DNA of 64,000 bases from Lactiplantibacillus brownii (GCF_031085375.1 NZ_JAVCWF010000001.1:2542001-2606000), one strand, 5' to 3'; numbered from the stretch's first letter, positions 29,670 to 39,337 are shown. The notes: generated by a model from the sequence alone, not told the origin. Numbers and translations are program-made.

Positions 29670-30242
29670 TTACTTTTCGATAGCAAAGCCACCGGTCCAG
29701 CCAATCTTTTCTTTGGCTGCTAAAGTCATTTGTAAGAAGCCAAAACGCTCTAATTCACGCGCACGTTTCAACGCACCGGCATCAATAAATGCCACGCCAC
29801 TATCCTTCAACGCAGCTTCCAAGGTTGCTTTAGCCTCGTTAGAATCACTAGCGGCCATGACCGTCGTTTGTTGATCACCAACTTGACGACTCTTCAAGGT
29901 TGCTGCAAACGTCGTGTTGAACCCTTTGATGAGCTTGGAATCAGGTAATAATTGTTTGAGTTGTTCAGCAGCTGAGCTATCAGCTGGCACAACCAAATCA
30001 TCCCAAGTTTCAAAGTTCAATGGGTTGGTAATATCGATCACGATTTTACCAACTAATGCAGTCGGATTTGCTTTTGCAATACTAATTGCGGCTGGGTATG
30101 GCACCGCTAGCACCACGATATCGCCTAAATTTTTAACTGGATCACCATTGCCCAAGTAGCTGACTTGATTGCCACCTTGCTTGAAAACATCACCAATTGC
30201 TTGACCCATGTTACCTTTACCAAAAATCGTAATTGCTGCCAT
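29670..30242 (-). CDS. NADPH-dependent F420-reductase-like oxidoreductase
   Basis: A 190-residue Rossmann protein of the F420-dependent NADP oxidoreductase (NADP_oxidored_F420) group. The dinucleotide loop is ITIFGKGNMGQAIGDVF at the N-terminus, followed by VVLAVPYPAA and IDITNPLNF. Lactobacilli do not make F420, so it more likely works with NADPH and another substrate. RBS AGGGGG. Single gene between two terminators. Confidence 0.82.
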   Translation of the reverse strand: MAAITIFGKGNMGQAIGDVFKQGGNQVSYLGNGDPVKNLGDIVVLAVPYPAAISIAKANPTALVGKIVIDITNPLNFETWDDLVVPADSSAAEQLKQLLPDSKLIKGFNTTFAATLKSRQVGDQQTTVMAASDSNEAKATLEAALKDSGVAFIDAGALKRARELERFGFLQMTLAAKEKIGWTGGFAIEK

Positions 30243-30336
30243 ATAAAACCAACCCCCTGATTAATTTAAATTTATTTGTTTACGCTTTCAAGTTACGATA
30301 ATTTACCGCTACTGTCAATTAATCCGTTTATAACGT

Positions 30337-30376
30337 AAAAAGCTAACCAGCACAATTAACAGGCTGGTTAGCTTTT
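30337..30376 (-). terminator. Terminator of the LPQTG protein gene
   Basis: AAAAGCTAACCAGC/GCTGGTTAGCTTTT hairpin, U-run on the minus strand, just past the stop codon. Confidence 0.9.
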
Positions 30377-30408
30377 CTACAATTAATTTTGATCAGTTTC
30401 AGTGTGTC

Positions 30409-33400
30409 TTATTGATGCCGTCGACGTAGCCAAAGGCCAACGCCACCAGCAATGGCTAGTATTACCCCACCTAAAACAGATAAGGCCATTTGAACCTGTT
30501 CGCCAGTTTGTGGCAACCAGCTTAATCCACTACCCGAATGCTTAGTATTAGCTGAATGACCACTATTGCTACTGTCATTTCCTGACGTTTGGGCGGTATT
30601 TTGATCCGGCTTTGCATCCGCTTCCGCACCATTATTAGCTGTTCCTGGTTTGGTATCTGAACCTGGAGTCGTGTCTGACCCTGGTTTAGTATCAGTACTT
30701 GGCTTCACATCTGAACCTGGTTTTACATCTGAACCTGGAGTCGTGTATGACCCTGGCTTAGTATCAGTACCTGGTTTCACATCTGAACCTGGCTTTGCGT
30801 CTGAACCTGGCTTTGCGTCTGAACCTGGCTTAGTATCAGTACCCGGTTTCACAACTGGATTTTCATTATCTGCAACCAATTTAGTACTATTGTCTAAATC
30901 GACCAGTACTTCTGAGCCTTGTGCTGTCCCCAACATAGCCTGCTTAACCGCAACTAATTTGTCGGCTTTCGTCTTAGCAGGTGTTAATTTAATCGTTGCT
31001 AAATTAGCCGTTGGTTGTTTTTTAAAGCTCAGCACAAGTTTCAAAACGCCGTTCTCAATAGTTTGACTCACAATCGTTGTGCCAGTTGGAACTTGAACTT
31101 GATCAATCGTCCGACCAGCCAAATCGATATGCATTTCAATTGCACGCGCTTCGTGTGACTTTTGTGCATTCGTTAGTTGCAAGGCAACTTGTTGACTAGA
31201 TTGTGTTAGCTTAACTGTTTCAACTTGGCGTTGTTTTTTCTTTAAGTCCGTTTGTGCTAAAAAGGCCGTTTTATCGAAGACTTTCCCAGTCATATAATCT
31301 GGTTTCGGCACTTGTAAGGCATTTAAAACTAACGCACTAATATCCGCGTTACTCCCACCTTGTAATCGTCGACCACTATCAATGGTTTCGCCACCCATTG
31401 CCAAGAAAACATTCGTATTTGGTTCTTGCGTATCTTGACCGTGACCAATCCCGTGACCACCGTGATCCGCATTCGCAATTACTAACGTATCATGAGCATG
31501 ACCAGTGGCTTCCAATTGATCCATGACCTTTTTAAACAAGCTATCATATTGCGCATATTGCGCCCAATAATTGTCGTTATACCAGCCTTTACTGTGTCCT
31601 TGACCATCCATGTAGTCACTTTGCATGTAGACTAAGGACGTATTAGAAAATTCTGGCTTACCAATATAATCAGCAACATCATCGAATGATTTCAGCTTGG
31701 CTGATGGCTGTGTCATCACTGCCGCATCTGGTTCTGTAATCCCATTTAGAATCTGTTTCCATTCTGCAAATGCCGCTGTACCTTGATGCGGATTATTTTG
31801 TTGTAAGACTTTGAAAATTGACGCAAATTCTGGTTTTGCTTTTCCAAAGTCAGCAAAGTAATGTTGTCCCGCACTGGCATTAGTGGCTTGGTATGGCGCT
31901 GGCAAGGTTCCCCATGGTCGGCCATGTAACATTGAAATATAATTTTGGGCCGAAATCGCTGGAATAACCGAATGGGCAGTCGTACTCATGGCAAATTTCT
32001 TATTGAATAAATCTAAGGTATACGTATTCTTACGTTTGGCTAAAATATCTGGATTTGCGGTCCACTGAGCCAAATCTCTGTTATTTGGTGAGTAATACAT
32101 ACCATTTGGATCCCAGGGATTGCCCCCGCCATCGGTGGTCAAAACAACCACGTGCTTATAAGGCTTAATTTCGGATTTGGCCGCAATTAAACTTTGTTCG
32201 ACTTCTGGTGCTAACGCCACGTCACCGATTCCAATCACACCATCATTGTTGTAATCTTGGATATCCTTTGTGTGAATGTTCATTTGTTGTGAGGCAATTT
32301 GGGCCGTTTTACCATCTGGCTTAAAGGTTCTCAAATTAGCCCAACCCTGACCACTGGCTTTGGCTTTCAAATTAATATGGGCCAAGCGAGTCACATCATA
32401 ACGTTCAAATTGTTCGTCGCTCAATTGTGCCGTCGTCGTAATCTTGATAGTTCCTGGCTTAACCGCCTCAACGGTTGTCGCGTCACCACCTAAAGTTTGA
32501 TTAGCACCGACAAAATCAAAACTAGCCTTATCATAGATCAATTCAAGTGTTGTTGTACCATTGTTACTTTTCTTTGCTTGACGCGCATGGACATTTAACC
32601 CATAAGTATGACCGACAACAACATCTTTGGCGCCAACTAAGCCAGGAATTACGATTTGTGCCGTTTGACCGGGATCAACGACAACAGGTTCTTGCTTACC
32701 TACTTGTGCTACCTGATTTAAGTTGGCAACTTCAGCGGCCGTTAAAGCCCGCTTATACAATCGGGCTACTTTTACCGCACCGGTCAAGTTTGCTTGAACT
32801 TTATTATTAGGAGCACTATCGCCACCGACAACAAAGTTAGAGATGCCGTCGCCCTTTGGTTTGTTTAACGTACCCGGCGCCTTGACCGTTGAAACAAGTT
32901 GACCATCTAAGTATAATTTTGCGGTTTGATCCTGTTGATCATAAACGCCGACCGCATGGACCCATTTACCAGTCCGTAATTTCCCTTGGGGCTGCTTGTA
33001 GCTCTCCCCAACGTGGGCATAAAATATCACGTTACCGTTCTGAACCCCAAGTCCTAACCCACCTTTTTCTTGGTTAGAAAAGATTTCATGCTCAGTACTT
33101 TGGCCGGCATCATCTTTAAAATAGGCTTCAATTGCCATCCCATGTGCCATTTGGTCATAAAGATCATTTTGATAAGGTAACATATATCCAGAATGACCAT
33201 CAAAACGGGCAACTTTGCCAGGGACAGCCTTGTCCGTCGTCAACTGCGGCTGACCGGTTGTTGAAATAGTTGCATCTGGATGTTTAGTATCCTGTAAAGC
33301 TGATTTCGAAAAATCAACATCAACCAACGCATGTTGTGAAAGATCAGCCGCTGGAATTGGCTTTGGTTGAGCAACAACGGCCGCAATTGCTGGCGATGCT

Positions 33401-33477
33401 ACTGTGATGATTGGAGACATTGACGTGATCAAAATCGTTGAACAAGTCAGGGTCGTAATTAAGGCACGAGACTTCAT
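30409..33477 (-). CDS. LPQTG-anchored phosphodiesterase/alkaline-phosphatase-superfamily surface protein
   Basis: A 1022-residue wall-anchored protein. Signal peptide about residues 1-33; LamG/concanavalin-like domain about 45-260 (LYLDGQLVSTVK...LYKRALTAAEVANL); a cohesin-like beta domain about 275-395; a dockerin-like calcium loop DYNNDGVIGIGD near 410; an alkaline-phosphatase-superfamily catalytic region about 440-740 with TTDGGG, YMDGQGHSKG and NADHGGHGIGHG, which carry the expected metal-binding Asp/His; then a beta domain, a PGSD/PGTD-Lys repeat stalk (about 872-946) and LPQTGE with a membrane helix and RRRHQ tail. Sortase would link it to peptidoglycan. Substrate may be a phosphodiester, phosphonate or sulfate; unknown. 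Confidence 0.85.
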   Translation of the reverse strand: MKSRALITTLTCSTILITSMSPIITVASPAIAAVVAQPKPIPAADLSQHALVDVDFSKSALQDTKHPDATISTTGQPQLTTDKAVPGKVARFDGHSGYMLPYQNDLYDQMAHGMAIEAYFKDDAGQSTEHEIFSNQEKGGLGLGVQNGNVIFYAHVGESYKQPQGKLRTGKWVHAVGVYDQQDQTAKLYLDGQLVSTVKAPGTLNKPKGDGISNFVVGGDSAPNNKVQANLTGAVKVARLYKRALTAAEVANLNQVAQVGKQEPVVVDPGQTAQIVIPGLVGAKDVVVGHTYGLNVHARQAKKSNNGTTTLELIYDKASFDFVGANQTLGGDATTVEAVKPGTIKITTTAQLSDEQFERYDVTRLAHINLKAKASGQGWANLRTFKPDGKTAQIASQQMNIHTKDIQDYNNDGVIGIGDVALAPEVEQSLIAAKSEIKPYKHVVVLTTDGGGNPWDPNGMYYSPNNRDLAQWTANPDILAKRKNTYTLDLFNKKFAMSTTAHSVIPAISAQNYISMLHGRPWGTLPAPYQATNASAGQHYFADFGKAKPEFASIFKVLQQNNPHQGTAAFAEWKQILNGITEPDAAVMTQPSAKLKSFDDVADYIGKPEFSNTSLVYMQSDYMDGQGHSKGWYNDNYWAQYAQYDSLFKKVMDQLEATGHAHDTLVIANADHGGHGIGHGQDTQEPNTNVFLAMGGETIDSGRRLQGGSNADISALVLNALQVPKPDYMTGKVFDKTAFLAQTDLKKKQRQVETVKLTQSSQQVALQLTNAQKSHEARAIEMHIDLAGRTIDQVQVPTGTTIVSQTIENGVLKLVLSFKKQPTANLATIKLTPAKTKADKLVAVKQAMLGTAQGSEVLVDLDNSTKLVADNENPVVKPGTDTKPGSDAKPGSDAKPGSDVKPGTDTKPGSYTTPGSDVKPGSDVKPSTDTKPGSDTTPGSDTKPGTANNGAEADAKPDQNTAQTSGNDSSNSGHSANTKHSGSGLSWLPQTGEQVQMALSVLGGVILAIAGGVGLWLRRRHQ

Positions 33478-33648
33478 AAAATAAACTCACTCCACTTAAA
33501 TTAATAGATTTACTAAACTTAAGCATAGTCAATCGATGTAAACTTTTGACACGGTGATTGGTAAAGAAATGGTAATTTTTAGACATAGTTTCATAACCTG
33601 ACATCAAAGTTGAGTCTCAAGATTAACTCTTTTTAGCTGATTCTAATC

Positions 33649-33690
33649 AAAAATAAGTCCAGGACAGTTGTCGTCCCCAGACTTATTTTT
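33649..33690 (-). terminator. Terminator of the PTS EIICBA gene
   Basis: AAAAATAAGTC pairs with GACTTATTTTT (33680-33690), followed by a minus-strand U-run, 7 bp after the stop codon. Confidence 0.9.
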
Positions 33691-33696
33691 GAAAAC

Positions 33697-35679
33697 TTAT
33701 TTAGTTGTTGCCGTTAAAATCTTCGAACTGGAATCAACTTCATTAGTCATGATCTTAAACTTCAACAAACCAACCGCCGTCATATTCGTGATAATCACGA
33801 TCATCGGTGTTTGTTTGCCAGCCGCTTTGATTGCGGCGAGATCAACCTTAGCGACCACATCACCATGCTTGACGGTTTCACCATCACTCACTTGAACATC
33901 GAATGGGGCGCCTTTAAGTTCGACCGTATCGATTCCCATGTGGAGTAAGACTTCTAATCCTGAAGTGGTCTTGAATCCAATCGCATGTTTGGTTGGAAAG
34001 ACAGTCGTCACAGTCCCATCAACTGGGGCAGTAATCGTGCCAGTCGTAGGTTCGATAGCGAAACCATCGCCAAGCATTTTCTGTGCGAAGGTGTCATCTG
34101 GAACTTGTTCAATATCCATATAAGTCCCAGTCGCAACACTATAGAAGTCAGCAGCTAAGCCAGCTTTAACATCACTCATGGGTTCAGTCTCAACGGGCGC
34201 AGCCGTGGGTGACGTCACCGTAATTGGCGCATTGGTAGCTTTTAATTGTGACAAAGCATCCGCCACGAACTGGACTTCAGTGCCGACAATAATTTGTAAA
34301 TTATGCTGATCGAGCACGTTTAGCCCTGGTACACCGGTCCGTTTGATGGCCGCCTCATCGATCTTAGCGGTATCCGCTAATTGTAACCGTAAACGCGTCG
34401 TACAATTATCGACCACTTGTAAGTTTTCTGAACCGCCTAAAGCGGCATAAATCTTTTTCGCTTGAATCGTATATTTATCATCAGTACTATCAGCTGGCAC
34501 ATCAATCGCCTCTGCTTCATCCGCAGCGGTCAATGGTTCGCGACCGGGCGTCATTAAGTTGAACTTCTTGATGGCAAAATCGAAACCGAAGTAGTAAACC
34601 GCAGCCATGACCAACCCTTGTAAGACAAGCATTAACGGATGGTTGGCAATTGGGTTTTTCAAACTCAAAACAAAGTCTACTAATCCAGCACTAAATGCGA
34701 AACCGGCCGTCCAATGCATGAAGGCCGCAAACGCCAACGATAATCCTGTGAAAATAGCATGTAACACGTACAGTGGCCAAGCCACAAACATGAAAGAGAA
34801 CTCCAACGGTTCCGTAACCCCAGTGAAGAATGACGCGAATGCCCCCGCCATCATCAGTGAGGCCGTTTCAACTTTTCGTTCTGGCAAAGCATTACGATAA
34901 ATCGCGTAGGCTCCGGCTGGCAACCCGAACATCATCACTGGGAAGAACCCAGCTTGATACATCCCAGTCACCCCTTTGACCCCTTTTGAAGCCAAAAACT
35001 TACCAATATCGTTAATGCCAGCAACATCAAACCAGAATACTGAATTCAAAGCTTGGTGTAACCCGGTTGGAATCAGCAAACGGTTGAAGAAACCGTATAG
35101 CCCAGCCCCAACTGCGCCTAAACCTAAGATGAACTTACTGAACGCCACTAATACATTATAAACTGGCGGCCAAACTAGCAGCAAAACGACACTGACAACC
35201 AGCATCACTAACGCGGCCAAAATTGGCACAAGGCGTTTTCCACTAAAGAACGATAACGCCATTGGCAACTTAGTTTCATGGAAGCGATTATACAGGGCCG
35301 CCGCAATCAAACCAGATAAGATCCCGATAAAAACGTTTCCAATTTGTGCAAACGAGGGATCAACAGCGGTAACTTTGAGATTTAATAACGTTGCAACTGA
35401 TTCTGGCTTCAACACATTGGTAGGCATTTCAAAAGCCACTAACCCTGCTAAAGCCGCCGCCCCATCTTTGTCCTTGGACATACCTAACGCTAAACCAACC
35501 GCAAACAAGAGTGGTAATTGACCAAGGACCGCATTCCCACCTGCTTGCAAGAAATGGGCCACGACGTCAGGACTATATGACGCCCACCAATTCCCGATAC
35601 CGACGAGCAACGCGGCCGCCGGTAGTACCGCAACGGGTAGTTGCAAAGAACGACCCATCCGTTGTAAATAAACTTTCAT
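33697..35679 (-). CDS. PTS EIICBA, N-acetylglucosamine/glucose family
   Basis: A 660-residue permease in order IIC-IIB-IIA. IIC has the glucose-family segments RSLQLPVAVLPAAALLVGIGNW, IPTGLHQALNSVFWF and TGVTEPLEFSFMF; IIB carries its phosphocysteine in NCTTRLRLQL; IIA has VLLHMGIDTVEL and KHAIGF. The GLHQALNSVFWFDVAG segment favours a NagE-type GlcNAc permease over PtsG. GGAGGG precedes the ATG and a cre site lies upstream. It imports and phosphorylates GlcNAc (or glucose) to the 6-phosphate. Confidence 0.9.
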   Translation of the reverse strand: MKVYLQRMGRSLQLPVAVLPAAALLVGIGNWWASYSPDVVAHFLQAGGNAVLGQLPLLFAVGLALGMSKDKDGAAALAGLVAFEMPTNVLKPESVATLLNLKVTAVDPSFAQIGNVFIGILSGLIAAALYNRFHETKLPMALSFFSGKRLVPILAALVMLVVSVVLLLVWPPVYNVLVAFSKFILGLGAVGAGLYGFFNRLLIPTGLHQALNSVFWFDVAGINDIGKFLASKGVKGVTGMYQAGFFPVMMFGLPAGAYAIYRNALPERKVETASLMMAGAFASFFTGVTEPLEFSFMFVAWPLYVLHAIFTGLSLAFAAFMHWTAGFAFSAGLVDFVLSLKNPIANHPLMLVLQGLVMAAVYYFGFDFAIKKFNLMTPGREPLTAADEAEAIDVPADSTDDKYTIQAKKIYAALGGSENLQVVDNCTTRLRLQLADTAKIDEAAIKRTGVPGLNVLDQHNLQIIVGTEVQFVADALSQLKATNAPITVTSPTAAPVETEPMSDVKAGLAADFYSVATGTYMDIEQVPDDTFAQKMLGDGFAIEPTTGTITAPVDGTVTTVFPTKHAIGFKTTSGLEVLLHMGIDTVELKGAPFDVQVSDGETVKHGDVVAKVDLAAIKAAGKQTPMIVIITNMTAVGLLKFKIMTNEVDSSSKILTATTK

Positions 35680-35741
35680 GTGATTCCCTCCTAGGAATAA
35701 ATAAGTGCTGTAATCTTAATTCGAAGCTAAGCTTACAGTAA

Positions 35742-35757
35742 AGAAAGCGCTTTTTCA
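35742..35757. promoter_or_regulatory. cre-like CcpA site before the PTS EIICBA gene
   Basis: AGAAAGCGCTTTTTCA, with a perfect AAAGCGCTTT core, about 65 bp upstream of the start codon. The remaining gap to 36184 has a terminator and nothing else I can name. Confidence 0.7.
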
Positions 35758-36041
35758 ATCACTTTTCATTGGTCTATACAGGTATTATCAATAATACATA
35801 TCAGCAGTTCCCATGTGGTCTAGGTTCAATGGAACCCGTTTTATTGATTGTCATGTAAGCAAAAATGTAAGCGTCAAAATTATCGGTCTAAGCTTTTAAC
35901 CCCAACTAAAAATAATTTTAAAAATATTGGTTTACTACCAAAAGTGTTAGCTATGACGAACAGCCTAGCATCGCCTCGTAACCTCGGCATTTCCAATTAT
36001 TTCAGCGTGATTGTTGCTACGATCAAAAAACTTTAGAACTC

Positions 36042-36093
36042 AAAAACTGATTGATAAGGACTCAGTCGTTCAAGTCGTTATCAATCAGTTTTT
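36042..36093. terminator. Terminator, bidirectional
   Basis: Perfect 16-bp stem AAAAACTGATTGATAA/complement at 36078-36093, about 90 bp downstream of the minus-strand membrane gene. Confidence 0.85.
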
Positions 36094-36184
36094 GTCGGCA
36101 AATCACTGAAAGGCTCATCACATCGTGCAACTGAGAGTGAAACCTTTCCAATTTTAAGTTAGTGGAACTATGGCTTCAGCAGTG

Positions 36185-36982
36185 CTACCAAATCGTCTTT
36201 TTGCCATTGGGTAGCTTGGCCGGTTTTGCCGGTAATCGTTTCAAAACGATTAATGTTCGGGCCGAAAATGCGATGGCAATGACCCCGATCACATAAAACC
36301 ATGGATTATTTTGAATGCTGAAATAAGGACTAACCGCGGCCCACATATTCGTTGGTAAAAACGAATTAATCGTCCCAATCAAGATAACAATGGCTAAGCC
36401 CTTTGAGGCGCCCAACTGAGTACCACGCTTTTCCCAATATAAACCAGGCATGATGCCCATTAAAATATTTGTAAAAATATACCATTTGAACATCGCCGGA
36501 TCGTTCATAAAGACTCGGAATAAATTGACCGTCGCAATCATTACGATGACCCAACCAGCGACCCGGAACCACGCTTCACGAATTGTCACATTGGCGCCCC
36601 AAATATCGGCTCGCTCCACATAAACACATTTAATTAAGTTGTAAACCTCAAACAAGGTCCACACTACTTCGGCCACTGCCGCAAAACTGAAAATCCAAAA
36701 ACCGCCAACCGCATGTGAGGCCGTTGCAAATACCAAGATTCCCATCGAATCAATGGCAAAATAATAAGTATGCATTAATAAATTATAAGGTGACTTACCT
36801 TCACGATTCACTAACATGAAACTATAAATGTACTCAATAAAGCCAATGGCGAAAGTCAATCCCGCGACGAACAACGTCCCCATAAAATGCGGATTACTAG
36901 GACTAAATGCCGTCACAAAATCCGTTAATTGATAGCCATTCCCATGATAAGTCGCCACTAAACTAGTCAAAAAATGCCACAT
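36185..36982 (-). CDS. Polytopic membrane protein, unknown
   Basis: A 265-residue protein with about seven membrane helices. Conserved-looking polar residues sit in or next to helices: FIEYIYSFML, NLLMHTYYFAIDSMG and AEVVWTLFEVYNL. A basic C-terminus (KRLPAKPAKLPNGKK) faces the cytoplasm. AGGAG precedes ATG. It diverges from a TetR gene with a CACTTTT/AAAAGTG palindrome between them, so that regulator probably controls it. I do not recognise the family; the acidic residues in helices leave a transporter or a membrane enzyme possible. Confidence 0.65.
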   Translation of the reverse strand: MWHFLTSLVATYHGNGYQLTDFVTAFSPSNPHFMGTLFVAGLTFAIGFIEYIYSFMLVNREGKSPYNLLMHTYYFAIDSMGILVFATASHAVGGFWIFSFAAVAEVVWTLFEVYNLIKCVYVERADIWGANVTIREAWFRVAGWVIVMIATVNLFRVFMNDPAMFKWYIFTNILMGIMPGLYWEKRGTQLGASKGLAIVILIGTINSFLPTNMWAAVSPYFSIQNNPWFYVIGVIAIAFSARTLIVLKRLPAKPAKLPNGKKTIW

Positions 36983-37051
36983 ATTTAATCTACTCCTCGT
37001 TATTAATTTGATTGTGTATTATCATAGGCTTATCAATAAAGAGTTTAGCGT

Positions 37052-37068
37052 CACTTTTATAAAAAGTG
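37052..37068. promoter_or_regulatory. Candidate TetR operator
   Basis: CACTTTTATAAAAAGTG, 7-bp arms around ATA, lies in the 108-bp divergent region, 22 bp before the TetR start codon. Confidence 0.5.
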
Positions 37069-37090
37069 TGCATTAACTGGAGATGATTTT

Positions 37091-37633
37091 TTGGACATCC
37101 GCGTTAGAAAAACAAAACAAGCTTTAACCGCTGCCTTATTTGAACGATTAGCAACACAACCCATTGACAGCATTACCGTGACCGCACTTTGTCAGACGGC
37201 AAAGATCAGTCGACGGACATTTTATATCCACTATGAACACGTCACGGATATTTTTGAAGACTATCAGTTGCGGCTCGCGGAACAAGTTGCCAATTCATTA
37301 AGTGGCCCTCATCTAGACGCGAGCACATTAATCGCCACTTTTGACCATATCTTAATGACCAACTTTTCTGGGTTCAAATATCTCTGTCTTAATCAGCAAC
37401 AGCATCAACTGGTCGATCAATTACAACAAATGCTATTCGAAACCCTTTACGACACCTTACCCAAATCGCAAAAAACTCCCGCCAATCAGTTGGTCTTAAC
37501 CTCACTGGCAGCGGGAGTGATGCAAACCTATATTTACTGGTTCAATCACGATCAGGCGTTGACCTATGCACTCGTTACTAAAACGAACCAAGCGTTAATT
37601 CATGCTAATCTCACCTTGCTGGAAAATAATTAA
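37091..37633 (+). CDS. TetR/AcrR-family regulator
   Basis: A 180-residue TetR with the HTH SITVTALCQTAKISRRTFYIHYEHVTDIFEDY near residues 25-58 and a helical C-terminal ligand domain. The start is TTG with GGAG 8 bases upstream. It diverges from the membrane protein at 36185-36982 and likely represses it and itself. An IS66 remnant begins 25 bp after its stop codon. Confidence 0.88.
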   Translation: MDIRVRKTKQALTAALFERLATQPIDSITVTALCQTAKISRRTFYIHYEHVTDIFEDYQLRLAEQVANSLSGPHLDASTLIATFDHILMTNFSGFKYLCLNQQQHQLVDQLQQMLFETLYDTLPKSQKTPANQLVLTSLAAGVMQTYIYWFNHDQALTYALVTKTNQALIHANLTLLENN

Positions 37634-37739
37634 TTTTCATAAATAAATCGTTTATCTGTAAGCAGTAAATAAGATGACGTATTTTAAGTCCTCCATTTTC
37701 TTGATATCCTTAGGTTATCAAAGTTATGGAGGCCTTTTT

Positions 37740-37922
37740 ATGTCAGAAAGAATCATTCCAGTTGCGCTGAGCGATACACCAACAATGTCTTCTACGAAGC
37801 CATCTTCAACTAGGCAAGTTATTTGTCAGTTACATTGTAAAGATTGTACCGTAGAGATTTACAACGGCATTCAATCACGGGTGCTCGACACATTGTTGAA
37901 AGCCATTTTAAATTATGGATAG
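37740..37922 (+). CDS. IS66 TnpA-like accessory protein
   Basis: 60 residues, MSERIIPVALSD..., corresponding to the short first ORF of IS66 elements. GGAGG precedes ATG 37740. Its stop overlaps the start of tnpB (ATGGATAG), as usual in IS66. It is needed with TnpB for transposition but has no function in this broken copy. Confidence 0.7.
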   Translation: MSERIIPVALSDTPTMSSTKPSSTRQVICQLHCKDCTVEIYNGIQSRVLDTLLKAILNYG

Positions 37923-38271
37923 TGTCCTAGATTTTAAGCACTTGTCTCAAGTTTTCATTGTTTGTGGCAGAACCGATTTACGTAAAGGCATCGACGGCTT
38001 GGCAGCGGTCGTTCAAGAGGAATATGATTTAAATCCTTTTGCGCCGGCATTATTCTTGTTTTGTGGTGTTCGACGTGATCGCTTCAAAGCGTTGTACTGG
38101 GAAGGCGACGGTTTTCTATTACTGTACAAGCGTTTTGAGAACGGACACCTACAATGGCCTCGAAGCCGTGAAGATATTATGGAATTGACCACTAAACAAT
38201 TGCGGTGGCTTTTATCGGGAATGTCAATTGAGTCGACCGTTCGGCCGGCGAAAATTGGTAATTTATATTAA
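37915..38271 (+). CDS. tnpB: IS66 TnpB (Orf2)
   Basis: 118 residues with the IS66 Orf2 signature: VFIVCGRTDLRKGIDGLAAVVQ near the N-terminus and RDRFKALYWEGDGFLLLYKRFENG. It appears intact, though its partner transposase is broken. Confidence 0.92.
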   Translation: MDSVLDFKHLSQVFIVCGRTDLRKGIDGLAAVVQEEYDLNPFAPALFLFCGVRRDRFKALYWEGDGFLLLYKRFENGHLQWPRSREDIMELTTKQLRWLLSGMSIESTVRPAKIGNLY

Positions 38272-38351
38272 TAACACCAAGAGGCTAAAAACACCTAGTC
38301 ATCTTGGTGTTATTCGTGTACAATTCACTTTATTGGAAGAAGGTGAAAGCG

Positions 38352-39027
38352 TTGCCAAATACATTAACATTAGAAGAAGCATGGGATATTATCCAGGAAC
38401 AAAGAAAACAAATGCGACTAATGGAAGAACAAATCAAGTTATTAACTCAAAAACGTTTTGGAAAGTCCTCAGAAAAGAGCGATGATCCAGGACAATTATC
38501 AATTTTCGATGACTGTATTAAAAATAACGAGGTTAAAGATAGTCGTGTTTTTGAACAGCCAGAGACAACTGGAAGAACTAGACCTCCCAGATGACGAAAA
38601 ATTTTGTGCGCATTGTCATGCTCAAATGCAATATGTAGGCCATCGTTTCGTCCGTGAACAAGTCTGCTTTATTCCTGCCAAACTGTTTAGAAAGCAGATT
38701 TTTCAGTATACATACCGTTGTCCAAGCTGCATTCGGCACTCCGACGAACCAAATCAATACTACAAAAGCAGTCCAGCACCCACACCGGTCATTGCACATA
38801 GTTTGGCATTCTCTTCACTTATAGCAGAAATCGTTCACAATAAGTATGAACTCAGTGTCCCCGGATATCGGCAAGTTAAGGATTGGCAACGGTTGGGTCT
38901 TAGCCTTTCAGCACCTACAATTGCCAATTGGCTAATTAAAGCTGCGGAATGGCTTCAACCACTCAATGAGTTATGCCGGAATGAATTAATGAAACAAACA
39001 CATATCCATGTGGATTCAATTGAGTAG
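38352..39027 (+). pseudogene. IS66 transposase (TnpC), frameshifted and truncated
   Basis: The first frame, from TTG 38352 to 38594, gives LPNTLTLEEAWDIIQEQRKQ...KRFGKSSEKSD, the IS66 N-terminus with its leucine-zipper-like region. The match then moves to another frame at about 38570 (LEELDLPDDEKFCAHC..., the zinc-finger region), and part of the linker is missing. The frame stops at 39027, just after THIHVD, where the DDE catalytic core should begin. So the catalytic core is absent. Confidence 0.88.
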
Positions 39028-39061
39028 TGTAAATGTTTTTGATCGACTTTTTTGGCAAGTT
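39010..39061 (+). repeat. 52-bp direct repeat, left copy
   Basis: It begins GTGGATTCAATTGAGTAG and recurs at 39702-39753 with one mismatch. The left copy starts exactly where IS66 homology ends. Confidence 0.85.
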
Positions 39062-39247
39062 GATATTGTCACAAAACAATGTACAAATTTTGTAAAAAGC
39101 GATAAGAATATTTTGGTTAATCTTGACAAGATTCAATCTCTGGATTTGCATACAAGTAGCATCATCTTCAAAGACGGTAATGAATGTCATGTTTCAAAGT
39201 TATACCTTGGAAAATTCCGAAATAATATTCACGTTTCAACACCATAA
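39062..39247 (+). pseudogene. C-terminal fragment of a LytTR response regulator
   Basis: About 60 codons encode TNFVKSDKNILVNLDKIQSL...IIFKDGNECHVSKLYLGKF, the C-terminal part of a LytTR DNA-binding domain as in AgrA/PlnD-type quorum-sensing regulators. The receiver domain and a start codon of its own are missing; the frame runs in from the 52-bp repeat. It is a relic of a peptide-pheromone or bacteriocin regulatory locus. Confidence 0.65.
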
Positions 39248-39337
39248 TACAAATAACCTTAAGCAAAGCAAACAAGCTAGCTTCAGTGGGTTACCTAACC
39301 TACCTCTGTTGGCTTGTTATTGAGAGGAGACATTTTT

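Larger units (their letters stand above)
37658..39027 (+). mobile_element. IS66-family remnant, right end missing
   Basis: The left end GTAAGCAGTAAAT resembles the IS66 terminal repeat. TnpA and TnpB frames are intact; the transposase (TnpC) is frameshifted and cut off at about 39010, and no matching right end is found up to 40.4 kb. The element can no longer move by itself. Confidence 0.8.

Noticed and set aside
30640..30860. Short regular repeats that could be taken for a CRISPR array
   Set aside because: They are in-frame codon repeats of a Pro-Gly-Ser-Asp stalk with no unique spacers and no cas genes nearby.
30650..31066. A 138-codon plus-strand ORF of VSEPG/TSEPG repeats
   Set aside because: It is the antisense of the PGSD-type stalk repeats of the LPQTG protein and has no signal or ribosome-binding site.
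35848..36036. A 62-codon plus-strand ORF after the PTS promoter region
   Set aside because: Lys/Asn-rich composition, no ribosome-binding site, and no conservation signal.
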